32,061 bases of DNA. It comes from Euzebyales bacterium (GTDB lineage Bacteria; Actinomycetota; Nitriliruptoria; Euzebyales; JAHELV01). This document shows positions 8,393 through 17,785 of the stretch, in pieces. The notes under the pieces were generated by a model that saw only the letters and a program-made list of their open reading frames with translations, was not told the origin of the DNA and searched no databases. The stretch covers positions 1-32,061 of the forward strand of contig DATHVN010000149.1 of assembly GCA_035461305.1 (NCBI GenBank), read 5' to 3'. Each line of letters starts with the position of its first letter. The first letter of the stretch is position 1. A program made the translations under genes and the position numbers.

Positions 8393-9109
8393 TCAGCCGG
8401 TGGGGACCGCCCGTACGACGACGTTGCTGCGGTACGACCGCGCTGCGGCGTCGAACTCCCCACCGCAGGTGATGAGCGTGAGCACAGGAGGGCCCTCGCG
8501 CCGGAACAGCTCGTCGATCGGCAGGGCCTCCTTCTCGACCGACGCACGCTCCTCGACCGTGAACGTGCGCGCGCGTCCGCGGTCGAGCTCGACGGTCACC
8601 CGGTCACCCCTGTCGAGTTGTGCCAGGTCGAAGAACACGCCGCGCACACCGTTGTAGTCGACGTGGGCGGCGAGCACCGCCGAGCCCTCCTGGCCGGGAC
8701 TCGGCCCGTACTCGTACCAGGCGACGCTCTGCGCATCCGTGGGCACGTCCATCTCGCCGCTCGCGGCGACGCCGAGCGCCGCGACGGGGGCGTCGATGCC
8801 CAGGACTGGGATCCGCACGCGCGTGGGCCTGAGCGCGCCCTCCCGCTCGACGTCCTCGATGCGCGCCGACCGGTGGCCCACGGGGCCGCTGCCGTCGGGG
8901 GCCAGCGGCTGCTCGTCCTCCCCCACCGGTGGGGGCGAAGCCTGCGCCGCGATGATCTCGCGCATCGTGCGCTCGGACTCCGTGGCCGGTGCCGACGAGG
9001 CAGACGCCACCGGGGACGCCGCGTCCTGTGCACCGGAACCGCAACCTCCGGCGAGCAGGGCGATCGTCGTCAGCGCCGCGACGGTCGCGGCGCCGCGACG
9101 TCGTGTCAC
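8393..9109 (-). CDS. Class F sortase with lipoprotein signal
   Basis: This is a 238-residue cell-surface transpeptidase of the actinobacterial class F. It has a lipoprotein-type signal ending ALLAGGC, so Cys23 may be lipidated and tether the enzyme to the membrane in place of a transmembrane anchor. A disordered Ser/Ala/Pro region follows to about residue 75. The sortase barrel spans about 95-238. The catalytic triad is in place: His149 (LAAHVDY), Cys215 (TLITCGG) and Arg227 (RSYRSN). The ATG at 9107-9109 overlaps the stop of the DUF4397 gene as ATGA, which implies translational coupling. The neighbouring surface protein is the obvious candidate substrate, although it lacks a canonical LPXTG. 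Confidence 0.9.
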   Translation of the reverse strand: MTRRRGAATVAALTTIALLAGGCGSGAQDAASPVASASSAPATESERTMREIIAAQASPPPVGEDEQPLAPDGSGPVGHRSARIEDVEREGALRPTRVRIPVLGIDAPVAALGVAASGEMDVPTDAQSVAWYEYGPSPGQEGSAVLAAHVDYNGVRGVFFDLAQLDRGDRVTVELDRGRARTFTVEERASVEKEALPIDELFRREGPPVLTLITCGGEFDAAARSYRSNVVVRAVPTG

Positions 9110-9921
9110 CCGCGTGCTGAGACCCTTCCGCGTCGCAGGCCCACGAGCAGGGCGGCACCGGACAGCGCAAGCAGCGCCAGGGGCAGCTCGGGAGTGCCCG
9201 TCTCGGAGGTGGCGGCCAGGCCGCTGTTGCCGGTCGGCACACCCGCCGGGTCGGACTCGAGCCCGTCGACCGTCTGGGTCAACAGGCCCAGCGTGTTCTC
9301 CTTCGCGCTGCCGACCAGGTAGACGACCCGCGCGCTGCCCTCGGGCACGGGCACGCTGGAGGACTTGGACAGCCCGTCCGCGCTGTTGACCGCAACCGTG
9401 TGCTCACCAGGGTCGACCGACTCGGACACTTCGGACGCGGGGGTCAGTGGCTTGTCGAACGTCATGTCGTCCAACGAGAACTCGACCTTTCCCGTAGCGG
9501 CCGCGTGCCGCGCGACCAGCCTGCCCGACCCCGCGGCGACCATGTCACCCACGTCGTCGTACAGCGTGATCGTGCAGTCCTCGACCCCCGTCCAGTGGGC
9601 GATCGCGGTCAGCTTGGCGCCGGCGGGGACGTCGAAGGTCTTGGTGACCGCAGGCTTGGCGTCGGCGGGTGCGTCGGCCTCGCGCAGGTCGATGCGGTGC
9701 TCCCCGGGATCGAGGTTCATCGGTTCGGTCACCCGCTCCGGTGCGAAGCCCTTCAGGATCAACTCGTCGTCGAGGTAGACGTCGGTGAAGAACCCACGGA
9801 TGCCGTGGACGAACGTCACCTCGGACGCGTCGCCCTCGGCTGCGTGCGCCGGCACCGCAAGCACCAGCACAGCCACCATCGCCAACGCGGAAACTACAGA
9901 CCTGACCATAGACCTGACCAT
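9106..9921 (-). CDS. DUF4397 domain surface protein with C-terminal membrane anchor
   Basis: The product is 271 residues from the chosen start. An N-terminal signal peptide is clear (hydrophobic core VSALAMVAVLVLAVPAHA). It is followed by a DUF4397 domain from about residue 30 (VTFVHGIRGFFTDVYLDDE), a family of extracytoplasmic beta proteins of unknown function. A second repeat-like half includes DPGEHTVAVNSADG. The C-terminus is a flexible Thr/Gly/Ser stretch, a hydrophobic helix and a basic tail (GLRRGRVSARG), the layout of a sortase-sorted or membrane-anchored protein. No LPXTG is present; the closest is TGTPELPLA. I chose the ATG at 9921, which has GGGAG a few bases upstream; a TTG four codons earlier is possible. 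It is coupled to the class F sortase by a 4-base overlap. Confidence 0.88.
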   Translation of the reverse strand: MVRSMVRSVVSALAMVAVLVLAVPAHAAEGDASEVTFVHGIRGFFTDVYLDDELILKGFAPERVTEPMNLDPGEHRIDLREADAPADAKPAVTKTFDVPAGAKLTAIAHWTGVEDCTITLYDDVGDMVAAGSGRLVARHAAATGKVEFSLDDMTFDKPLTPASEVSESVDPGEHTVAVNSADGLSKSSSVPVPEGSARVVYLVGSAKENTLGLLTQTVDGLESDPAGVPTGNSGLAATSETGTPELPLALLALSGAALLVGLRRGRVSARG

Positions 9922-10163
9922 ATGTGCTCCCAAGACTCAAGAAGTGACCCGCTCATCGCGCTGGCGGCGACACAGCGCGCCCTTCCCGCCCTCCATGGAG
10001 TGATCGTCCCGCTCCAACGCGGCTTCAGAGTAGCCGCCATGCGCCCAGCGGACGAGTCGGTCACCGGCGGGTGAACGGGAATTCAACCGAGACCTGTACG
10101 GTCGGCCATGTCGTTCGACGCGGTAGCCGCCAATGTCGGGCTTCCCGACCTCCCCGAAGCCGG

Positions 10164-10545
10164 TCAGCCCGCGCGGTCGACCATCGCCTGGCGCCGCTCG
10201 ACGAGGTCGAGCATCCGCTCCTGCGGACGCCGCGCGAAGCGCAGCTGGAGCGGCTCGGCCTCCATGTGCCCAGCGAGGGTGACGAAGCGTAAAGCTGGTC
10301 GAAGTTCGGTCGATCACGCGGACCGGACCGTCCCACGGGCCCGGCGGGCGGACCACGAACTCGGTGCCCACCTGCAGGGTCCGCGAGCGCTCGTCTTCGC
10401 CGGTCTCGACGCTCGAAACCTCGCCGGGCGCTGCGGCGTTGGGGTCCGCCGCCAGCGCGGCGATCAGCTCGCCCGGGTCCATCGCCGCGTCTGTGAAGTC
10501 GATCCAGAAGTGACGGTGGTACAGCGCGCCGAGGCCGTCGCGCAC
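10164..10545 (-). pseudogene. Relic of a DUF1990-like conserved protein
   Basis: From about 10521 leftward one frame encodes a conserved-looking segment (YHRHFWIDF, then LQVGTEFVVRPPGPWDGPV and VIDRTSTSFT). At about 10290 the frame must shift by one base to continue as FVTLAGHMEAEPLQLRF and to reach a stop at 10164-10166. The GHMEA element after a TL pair resembles DUF1990/SRPBCC-like proteins; that assignment is from memory and tentative. The C-terminal part expected after the GHMEA strand looks replaced by Arg-rich sequence. There is no good start. The right end overlaps an oppositely oriented FGGY kinase relic near 10558, so both genes have lost ends here. Confidence 0.65.
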
Positions 10546-10557
10546 ACGCTGCACGGT

Positions 10558-10900
10558 TGCCGGATCACGTTGGCCGACAGCGGCCGCGAGGTGTCCCGGC
10601 TGCGTGCTGCGGGCGGGCTCACCCGCTCCGACGTCTGGCTCCGGACGGTCGCTGACATCCTCGACGTCCCGCTGAGGTGTCCGCCGTGTCGGAGGCTGTG
10701 GCGTTCGGCGCCGCACTGGTCGGGATGACGGCGCTCGGGCTGCTCTTCGACGAGGCTCCGGGACTGGTCAGCGTCACAACCTCCTGCGATCCTGACCTCG
10801 ACACCGTGCGCTCCACGACGCAGCCCACGACCGCTACGTCGACCTCGTCGACGTGCTGGCAGGGCCGTTCAACCCGCCTGGCCGCGATCAGGGAGGAGAG
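10558..10900 (+). pseudogene. C-terminal relic of an FGGY carbohydrate kinase (gluconokinase/xylulokinase type)
   Basis: Three successive frames read as the C-terminal ATPase lobe of an FGGY sugar kinase. The first gives LADSGREVSRLRAAGG then LTRSDVWLRTVADILDVPL, the family's adenosine-binding GG motif and helix. After a shift at about 10670 comes EVSAVSEAVAFGAALVGM, the conserved FGAAL helix. After another shift near 10810 comes HDRYVDLVDVLAGPF, the usual last helix. Everything upstream (the N-terminal sugar-binding lobe, about 350 residues) is missing. It is plainly non-functional. Its last frame runs directly into the histidine phosphatase start, suggesting the two were once adjacent in one operon. 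Confidence 0.75.
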
Positions 10901-10921
10901 GCGCCGGCGAGGAGGTTGGGC

Positions 10922-11503
10922 ATGGACCACGCGAGCCAACGGATCACCGTCGTCCGTCATGGCGAGACCGAGTGGAGCGCCGCGGGGCGGCACACGGGGC
11001 GCACCGACATCGCACTGACCAGCACCGGGATGGACAGCGCCCGCCGCACCGGCCGGTGGTTGACGGCCGGCACGTACGATCGTGTCTGGACCAGCCCGCT
11101 GCGCCGCGCCGCCGACACCTGCGCGCTCGCCGGGTACGGCGGTGAAGCCGAGGTCCACGAGCCGCTCATGGAGTGGGACTACGGCGACTACGAGGGCCTG
11201 ACCCGCGACGAGATCCTGGCGTACACGCCGAACTGGCTCGTGTGGACCCACGGCGCCCCCGGCGGGGAGTCGGTCGCGTCGATGCAGCGCCGCGTCGACG
11301 ACTCGATCGCACAACTGCTCGAACTGCCGGGCCACACGCTGCTGTTCGCCCACGGGCACCTGCTGCGTGCCCTCGCCGCCGCGTGGGTCGAACTGCCGAT
11401 CACCGAGGGGCGGCGGCTGCTGCTCGACACGGCCGCGGTCGGCACGCTCGGCTGGTACCACGACCGTCGGGCGCTCGCCCGGTGGAACGTCCTGCCCGGG
11501 TGA
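10922..11503 (+). CDS. Histidine phosphatase family protein (phosphoglycerate mutase-like)
   Basis: This 193-residue protein belongs to the histidine phosphatase superfamily, which hydrolyses or transfers phosphate through a phosphohistidine. The signature VVRHGETEW carries the catalytic Arg12-His13. A second Arg lies in WTSPLRRAADTC, the acid/base Glu in LMEWDYGDYEG, and the second catalytic His in LLFAHGHLLRAL. The size and the missing mutase insertions favour a small-molecule phosphatase over true glycolytic phosphoglycerate mutase. The substrate is unknown. GAGGAGG at 10909-10915 lies 6 bases before the ATG. Adjacency to a sugar-kinase relic hints at an old link to sugar phosphates. Confidence 0.9.
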   Translation: MDHASQRITVVRHGETEWSAAGRHTGRTDIALTSTGMDSARRTGRWLTAGTYDRVWTSPLRRAADTCALAGYGGEAEVHEPLMEWDYGDYEGLTRDEILAYTPNWLVWTHGAPGGESVASMQRRVDDSIAQLLELPGHTLLFAHGHLLRALAAAWVELPITEGRRLLLDTAAVGTLGWYHDRRALARWNVLPG

Positions 11504-11633
11504 TCCGCCGCATGCGCGGACCCATCGCCGGCCGGGGACGTCCCCGCCGGACGTCGCGACGTCCCGTCGGTGCGGGTCGCCGCACCGGCACGTACCGTCT
11601 GGGTCAGGACAGACGGCGTGCTGGGAGGCACCG

Positions 11634-12371
11634 ATGTTGACGATCCGACGTGCCGACGAGATCTTCGAGACCGATGGTGGGTGGTTCACGGCCCGGTGGC
11701 ACTTCAGCTTCGACCACTACCACGATCCGCAGCAGATGGGTGTCGGGGCGCTCCGCGTCTTCAACGACGACGCGATCATCGCCGGCGCCGAGTGGCCGAT
11801 GCATCCACACCGCGACATCGAGTCGCTCACCTACGTCGTCGAGGGGTCGTTCGCGCACGCCGACTCCCTCGGCAACGACGGGGTCTTCGCGCCCGGCGCC
11901 GCCCAGGTCATGACGTTCTCGAGCCATGGCGCGCTGCACTCGGAGCGCAACGGCTCCGAGGACGAGCCGCTGCGCTTCATCCAGTTCTGGATCCTGCCGT
12001 CACAGGAGGGCCTGGCCGACGGGGTCCAGCAGCGGCAGTACACGATCGAGGACCGCACGGACCGCTGGCTGACCATCATGAGCCCGGAGGACGAGCCGGG
12101 CCTCGACCTCCACCAGGACGCCCGGGCACTGGTCACGCGCCTGGAGCCGGGGGCGGACCTGTCCCACGACGTCGTCCAGGGCCGCGGGGCCTACCTCTAC
12201 GTCATCGACGGAGCGGCGACACTCAACGACGACACGATCAAGACGGGTGACGCCGTGAAGATCCACGGCGTCGAACGCCTCGAGATCGCAGGGCAGGAGG
12301 CGACCGAGCTGATCCTCGTCGACGTCCCACTCAACTTCGTGCCGGTCGGCGTGTGGCGCGGCCGCGTCTGA
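11634..12371 (+). CDS. Pirin family protein (first of two)
   Basis: A 245-residue bicupin of the pirin/YhhW family. The N-terminal cupin holds the expected metal ligands: His57 and His59 (PMHPHRDIE), His102 and Glu104 (ALHSERN). Homologues bind iron and some act as quercetin 2,3-dioxygenase; in most bacteria the physiological role is unknown. The frame is open 89 codons further upstream, but the pirin fold starts at MLTIRRADEI, and GGGAGG at 11623-11628 is 5 bases before the ATG at 11634. The 130 bp before the gene probably hold its own promoter. It converges with the DUF72 gene, with only 12 bp between the stops. Confidence 0.92.
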   Translation: MLTIRRADEIFETDGGWFTARWHFSFDHYHDPQQMGVGALRVFNDDAIIAGAEWPMHPHRDIESLTYVVEGSFAHADSLGNDGVFAPGAAQVMTFSSHGALHSERNGSEDEPLRFIQFWILPSQEGLADGVQQRQYTIEDRTDRWLTIMSPEDEPGLDLHQDARALVTRLEPGADLSHDVVQGRGAYLYVIDGAATLNDDTIKTGDAVKIHGVERLEIAGQEATELILVDVPLNFVPVGVWRGRV

Positions 12372-12383
12372 CCAGGTCACCGG

Positions 12384-13142
12384 TCAGGGCCACGGCTCCG
12401 GGGCGTCACCGAGCAGGTCGATCAGCATCGCGGCGTTGCGTGGTGCGTTGGCCGCGTGGTCGTTGTTGAAGTAGACCCAGCCGTCGCGTCCGTCGGTCGC
12501 CGCGGCCCGAAGCCGTTCCACCCAGGGGGCCAACTCCGCCGCGGTGTAGTCCCAGCGGTAGCGCCGGTCGGGATCGTCGTCGAGGCCGTGCAGGCGCAGG
12601 TAGACGAAGTCGGCGGTCACCGGCGCCGTGTCGGGCAGCTGGCGGTCCGACAGCCAGACCCAGGCCACGCCCTGCTCCGCCAGCGCTGCCTCGACCTCTT
12701 CGACGTACCACGAGGAGTGCCGGAACTCGACGGCGTGCCCGGGACCCGCGGGAAGCGCGTCCAGAAAGCGGTCGAGACGGTCGACGTCCGCGTGGAGGTT
12801 CGGCGGCAGCTGCCACAGCCAGACACCGTGGAACGCCTTGAGCGGCGACATCCGCTCGGTGATCGTCGCGACGGGTCCGGCCGGGTCGTTCAACTTCCTG
12901 ATGTGGGTCAGGTACCGGCTGCCCTTGACCGCGTAGCGGAACCGGTCGGGCGCCACGTCGTGCCAGCGCTCGACCGTCGTGGGCGCCGGCAGCCGGTAGA
13001 ACGTCGCGTTGATCTCCACGGTCGGGAAGCGCTCCGCGTAGTACGCGAACCACCGGCGCTTGGGCACGCCGTCCGGGTAGAACCGGCCACGCCAGTCGTC
13101 GTACTGCCAGCCGCTCGTGCCGACCCGTACGGTGCCCCTCAC
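12384..13142 (-). CDS. DUF72 family protein
   Basis: A 252-residue TIM-barrel-like DUF72 protein (YecE family), conserved widely but without a proven function. The family start VRVGTSGWQYDDWRGRFYP is intact. FPTVEINATFYRLP, YAVKGSRYLTHIRKL and the C-terminal VYFNNDHAANAPRNA are also diagnostic. Length matches the family. Longer starts as far as 13370 are open, but their sequence is not conserved and would run into the control region of the divergent aldo/keto reductase. I therefore chose the GTG at 13142, preceded by GGGGTGA; the exact start is uncertain by a few codons. Confidence 0.88.
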   Translation of the reverse strand: MRGTVRVGTSGWQYDDWRGRFYPDGVPKRRWFAYYAERFPTVEINATFYRLPAPTTVERWHDVAPDRFRYAVKGSRYLTHIRKLNDPAGPVATITERMSPLKAFHGVWLWQLPPNLHADVDRLDRFLDALPAGPGHAVEFRHSSWYVEEVEAALAEQGVAWVWLSDRQLPDTAPVTADFVYLRLHGLDDDPDRRYRWDYTAAELAPWVERLRAAATDGRDGWVYFNNDHAANAPRNAAMLIDLLGDAPEPWP

Positions 13143-13375
13143 GGCCGGGTCACCCCAATGCCGTCCATGCGGCGGACCGTACCCGCCGGCCACGGCATGC
13201 ACCCGAGGCGAGGGACGCGGCCAACGCACGGAGGACACCTTCGGTGCACGAGCGACGTCCTCGGGCGTGTCATTCGGCGTCCAATGATGTCCCTCAGCGC
13301 CCAGCGATGTGCGTCGGATCGAGGGCAGGGGCGCTGGGTACCAGTGACCCGACGGACGGCGAGAGGACATCGGAC

Positions 13376-14344
<969 letters not shown>

Positions 14345-14354
14345 CCAGCCCCGA

Positions 14355-15221
14355 TCAGGATCGATGGAGCGGCCGGGTCAAGCACGTCGGCCCGCCGCTG
14401 CCGTTCCAACAGATCTCGGTCCCCGGGAACGTGTGGACCACGACGCCGTGGCCCGAGAGCAGCGCCGCGGTCGTCGGGTCGCCCTCGCACATGACGGCGA
14501 CGCCCGGCCGGACGGCCAGCACGTTGCACGCCAGCGTCGGGACCTCCTCGGCGGGCACCGGCACGAGCGTGATCCCCATGTCCTCGAGCAGCCGGTACAG
14601 GCCCGAGGGCAGGCGCGCCAGCTCGACGACCGCGATCTCGTCGGTCACCGGCGAGATGACGCTGAGCAGGTGCAGGCACTCGTGCTCGCCGGCGCCATGG
14701 GGCACGTCGAAGGTGTGGACGCGCGCGTCGAGCAGCGCCGTGAGCTGGTCGATGCCGGACTGGTTGGTCCGCAGCGACCTGCCGATGCACACGATGTCCG
14801 GTCGCAGCCAGCACACGTCGCCGCCGTCGACGGTGCCGGGCGGCTCGATGTGCCCGAGGATCGGGATGCCGTGCACAGCGAACCAGGCCGCCTGGAGATC
14901 CTCCTCGCTACGCCGCGTCCGCTTGCCCGACCGCAGCAGGACGGCCCCTCGGTCGGTCACGAGCGACGGGTCGAACTGGTAGACCAGATCAGGGCTTGTC
15001 GACTCCGCCCCGAGCTCGTGCACCGTGACACCGAGTCCGGACAGCAGTGCCACGAACCGGCCATGCTCACGACGGGCGGTCGTCAGCGAGACCGGGTGAC
15101 GGTACCCGTGCACCGGTTCGTCGTGCGCGGCCGCGAACGCCGCACCGGGCGTCTTGACCAGCACGTGGTGCAGCGGTGCCACCATCGACTGGGCGCCGTA
15201 CGGCACCGGTGAGGCGGTCAC
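14355..15221 (-). CDS. Amidinotransferase / dimethylarginine dimethylaminohydrolase family protein
   Basis: A 288-residue member of the guanidino-group-modifying superfamily (arginine deiminase, DDAH, amidinotransferases). Enzymes of this fold attack the guanidine carbon with a Cys. Visible features are SPDLVYQFDPSLVTDRGAVL, the acidic GTVDGGDVCW loop (residues 129-138), the catalytic His184 (ECLHLLS) and the nucleophile Cys280 near the C-terminus (GGPTCLTRPL). The substrate (arginine, methylarginine or another guanidino compound) cannot be decided. The start is a GTG 6 bases after the gamma-glutamyltransferase stop, giving the family-typical N-terminus YGAQSMVAPLHHVLV. The tight spacing makes one operon likely. 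Confidence 0.9.
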   Translation of the reverse strand: MTASPVPYGAQSMVAPLHHVLVKTPGAAFAAAHDEPVHGYRHPVSLTTARREHGRFVALLSGLGVTVHELGAESTSPDLVYQFDPSLVTDRGAVLLRSGKRTRRSEEDLQAAWFAVHGIPILGHIEPPGTVDGGDVCWLRPDIVCIGRSLRTNQSGIDQLTALLDARVHTFDVPHGAGEHECLHLLSVISPVTDEIAVVELARLPSGLYRLLEDMGITLVPVPAEEVPTLACNVLAVRPGVAVMCEGDPTTAALLSGHGVVVHTFPGTEICWNGSGGPTCLTRPLHRS

Positions 15222-15227
15222 GTGGCT

Positions 15228-16763
15228 TCAACCCTCGGCGACGGCGACCGCGCCGCCGCGGCGGTGGTCCGAGGCCACGTCCACCCCGGTCGCGGGGTCC
15301 CATCGCGCAGCGGCCACACCACCAAAGAACATGTGCGAGGCGTCGAACGCGCGGACGGCGTAGCCCGCCGGGTGACCGATCGGCACGTCGGGCTCGTGGG
15401 AGATCGTGCGGTGATCGTCCACGGACTCGACGTGCAGCCGGTGCCGCTGGACCGCCTCGTCGAGGCCCGCACCGAGGTCGAGATGGTGGTACAGCACCTG
15501 TGCCACCGCCGTCGCGATGCGGCCGGCGCCGGGTGAGCCGATCGCCAGCACCGCCCCGTCGGGGCCACGGGCGACCGACGGCGCCATGTTCGATGCCAGC
15601 CGCGAGCCCGGGGGGAGGCCGGCGATGCCCGTCGGGTGCAGGTCGAACTCGCCGAGCGAGTTGTTCAGCCACATGCCGACGTGCGGCACCAGCACGCCTG
15701 ACCCGTAGCCGCCCGATGCCGTGATCGAGGCTGCCCAGCCGTTGCTGTCAACGGTGGAGATGTGCACCGTCGACGGGGCGCCGAGCAGCACCGCGAGGTC
15801 ACGGTCCCGCGCGGTGGCCAGCAGCGCCGCCGCCGCATCGACCGCTTCCGCGCCCACCCCGGCGCCATCGAGGCGGGATGCGCGGAACGAGAGCACCGCA
15901 TCCTGGATCCGCGCGAGCGTCTGGGCGGCCGTGGCGTCCCACGTCGCACCGGTGCCCTCTCGGAGCAGCAACAGCATCGCTGCGACGCAGACACCGCCGA
16001 TCGCCGGCGACGGGTTGGTGGCAACCGTCCAGCCGTCGATCTGGACCGTGAGCGCGGCACGATCGAGCGGCTGGTAGGCGGCCAAGTCCCGCGCGGTCAG
16101 CAGGCCGCCGTGCTCGTGGACGAACGAGCCGATGGCTGCACCGAGCGACCCCGCATAGCAGGCCCCTGCTCCGTCGGCGGCGATCGTGCGGAGCGTGTCG
16201 GCGAGGCACGGCACGTGCAGCACGTGCCCCTCGTCGAGGGGCACACCGTCGTCGTCCGCGAGGAGTCGGGCGCTCTCGGGCTGCCAGCCGTAGATGGCCG
16301 GAAAGGTCGAACGGAGGAAGACCGCCGCCCCCCGCGAGACGGGGAACCCTGAGTCCGCCCAGCCGATCACCGGCTCGAGCACCCGGTCCCAGGGCAGCCG
16401 GCCGTAGCGGTCCGACGCCTCCCCGAGTGCCGCGAACGCTCCGGGTGTGGCGACCGATCCGTAGCCGACGCCCTGTGCGACGATGCCGCCGTAGTCGAAC
16501 TCGACCGCCTCGATGCCGTCACCGAGCCGCACCTGCCCGTCTCCGCGCGGGATCTCGGCGTAGCCGTCGATCACGACGGGATCGCCGTCAGGCGGCCAGA
16601 CTGTCACGAACCCGCTGCCTCCGGCGCACATGATGCCCGGCTCGGTGCACAGCGACGTCGCCGCTGCCGCCAACGCCGCATCGACAGCGTTGCCGCCGTC
16701 GGCCATCGCGACGCCTGCATCGGCGGCGATCCGGCTGGGCGCGGCTACTCCGATCGTCGTCAC
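15228..16763 (-). CDS. Gamma-glutamyltransferase
   Basis: A 511-residue N-terminal-nucleophile hydrolase that cleaves or transfers gamma-glutamyl groups from glutathione or other gamma-glutamyl amides. The N-terminal half has GGNAVDAALAAA and TEPGIMCAGGSGF. The autocleavage site lies in the STVHISTVDSNG segment, making Thr332 the predicted nucleophile. The small-subunit part shows WLNNSLGEFD, SNMAPSVA and IGSPGAGRI. There is no evident signal peptide, so it may be cytoplasmic, unlike classic GGTs. It starts at GTG 16763 with GGAGGA upstream. It lies between a pirin and an amidinohydrolase on the same strand. The absence of an export signal and the shortness relative to E. coli GGT (580 residues) suggest a GGT-like paralogue. 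Confidence 0.9.
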   Translation of the reverse strand: MTTIGVAAPSRIAADAGVAMADGGNAVDAALAAAATSLCTEPGIMCAGGSGFVTVWPPDGDPVVIDGYAEIPRGDGQVRLGDGIEAVEFDYGGIVAQGVGYGSVATPGAFAALGEASDRYGRLPWDRVLEPVIGWADSGFPVSRGAAVFLRSTFPAIYGWQPESARLLADDDGVPLDEGHVLHVPCLADTLRTIAADGAGACYAGSLGAAIGSFVHEHGGLLTARDLAAYQPLDRAALTVQIDGWTVATNPSPAIGGVCVAAMLLLLREGTGATWDATAAQTLARIQDAVLSFRASRLDGAGVGAEAVDAAAALLATARDRDLAVLLGAPSTVHISTVDSNGWAASITASGGYGSGVLVPHVGMWLNNSLGEFDLHPTGIAGLPPGSRLASNMAPSVARGPDGAVLAIGSPGAGRIATAVAQVLYHHLDLGAGLDEAVQRHRLHVESVDDHRTISHEPDVPIGHPAGYAVRAFDASHMFFGGVAAARWDPATGVDVASDHRRGGAVAVAEG

Positions 16764-16826
16764 GCCACGTGCTCCTCCCCGTCCAGGGGACGGCCCCGCG
16801 ACGTGTGCGCGGGCCGGCGACCCCAG

Positions 16827-17750
16827 TCAGCTGTCCAGGTGCCAGGGTGGGGCCGGCGCCTCCATGCGGTCCAGGCGGGACGGGACCGGACCGAACCGGT
16901 CCTCATCGTGGTCCGCCCACGCCCGCCACGCCGCGGTGAGCTCAGCGCGGTCACGCCCGACGAAGTTCCACCACATGACGACCTGCTCGCCCAGCGGCTC
17001 ACCCCCGAGGACCATGAAGCGTGCGCCCTCGCCGGCCACCTCGACGGGCAGGCGGCGCCGGCCGGGTGGCACCAGCGCGAGCCAGCCGTGCTCGACGATG
17101 TCGACGCCCACCTTCACGCGACCGTCCAGCGGCACGACTGCGTACTCGAAGCCCTCGACCGCCGGGATCTGCGTGGTGCCCGCGCGCAGCGTGACGTCGG
17201 CGCCGACCAGCGGGGTGTCGGCCCGGGCCGGCGAGGTCGCGTGACCGAGCGACCCCACGAGCACGGATGCCTCGCCCGTGCCCAGGTCGACGCGGGGCAG
17301 GTCGGCGTGGTGCTCGAACGCCGACGCACCGTGGCGGGTGTGCTCGGGCTGTGCGATCCACATCTGGACGCCACGCAGCGGCGCAGGCGCACCGAGCTCG
17401 GCGTGGGCGACCCCGTGTCCCGCGGTCATCAGGTTCAGCTGACCTGGTCGGATGACCTGCTCGGTGCCCAGCGAATCGCTGTGCACCGCCTCGCCGTCGA
17501 GCAGCCAGGTAACGGTCGCGAGCCCGATGTGCGGGTGCGGACCGATCTCCATCGGATCGGGATCGAGGCCGTCCGCGGGCAGGATCAGGTCGGTGAAGCA
17601 CCACGCACCGACAGTGCGCCGACCCTTGGTCGGCAGCACCCGGGCGATCCGCATCCCGCCGACCGACGCCCGCCGGCCCTCGCGGACCTCGATGCCGGCC
17701 AGGTCCTCGTCCTGGCAGGCCGCGTCCTTCGGCTCGACCGGACCGCTCAT
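16827..17750 (-). CDS. Pirin family protein (second)
   Basis: A 307-residue bicupin of the larger pirin type. The four metal-ligand positions are all kept: His72 and His74 (IGPHPHIGLAT), His116 and Glu118 (GVAHAELG). The HSDSLG turn and the C-terminal FMVLGGEPLGEQVVMWWNFV motif are characteristic of pirin C-domains. The ATG at 17750 has AGGAGG at 17755-17760. The frame is open far upstream, across the MFS gene, but that part is only an antisense-like shadow. It sits 35 bp after the MFS stop and 63 bp before the GGT start, in the same direction, so it is probably part of that operon. Confidence 0.92.
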   Translation of the reverse strand: MSGPVEPKDAACQDEDLAGIEVREGRRASVGGMRIARVLPTKGRRTVGAWCFTDLILPADGLDPDPMEIGPHPHIGLATVTWLLDGEAVHSDSLGTEQVIRPGQLNLMTAGHGVAHAELGAPAPLRGVQMWIAQPEHTRHGASAFEHHADLPRVDLGTGEASVLVGSLGHATSPARADTPLVGADVTLRAGTTQIPAVEGFEYAVVPLDGRVKVGVDIVEHGWLALVPPGRRRLPVEVAGEGARFMVLGGEPLGEQVVMWWNFVGRDRAELTAAWRAWADHDEDRFGPVPSRLDRMEAPAPPWHLDS

Positions 17751-17785
17751 GGTGCCTCCTCGCCGCCGTCGTGGAAGGCTCCAGT

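Noticed and set aside
7838-9322. 494-codon plus-strand frame over the sortase region
   Set aside because: Shadow frame rich in Arg and Ala; sortase and DUF4397 genes on the minus strand explain the region.
9937-10716. Single 259-residue minus-strand protein covering the DUF1990-like relic
   Set aside because: The conserved segment continues in a different frame after about 10290; the nominal frame becomes Arg/Ala-rich noise.
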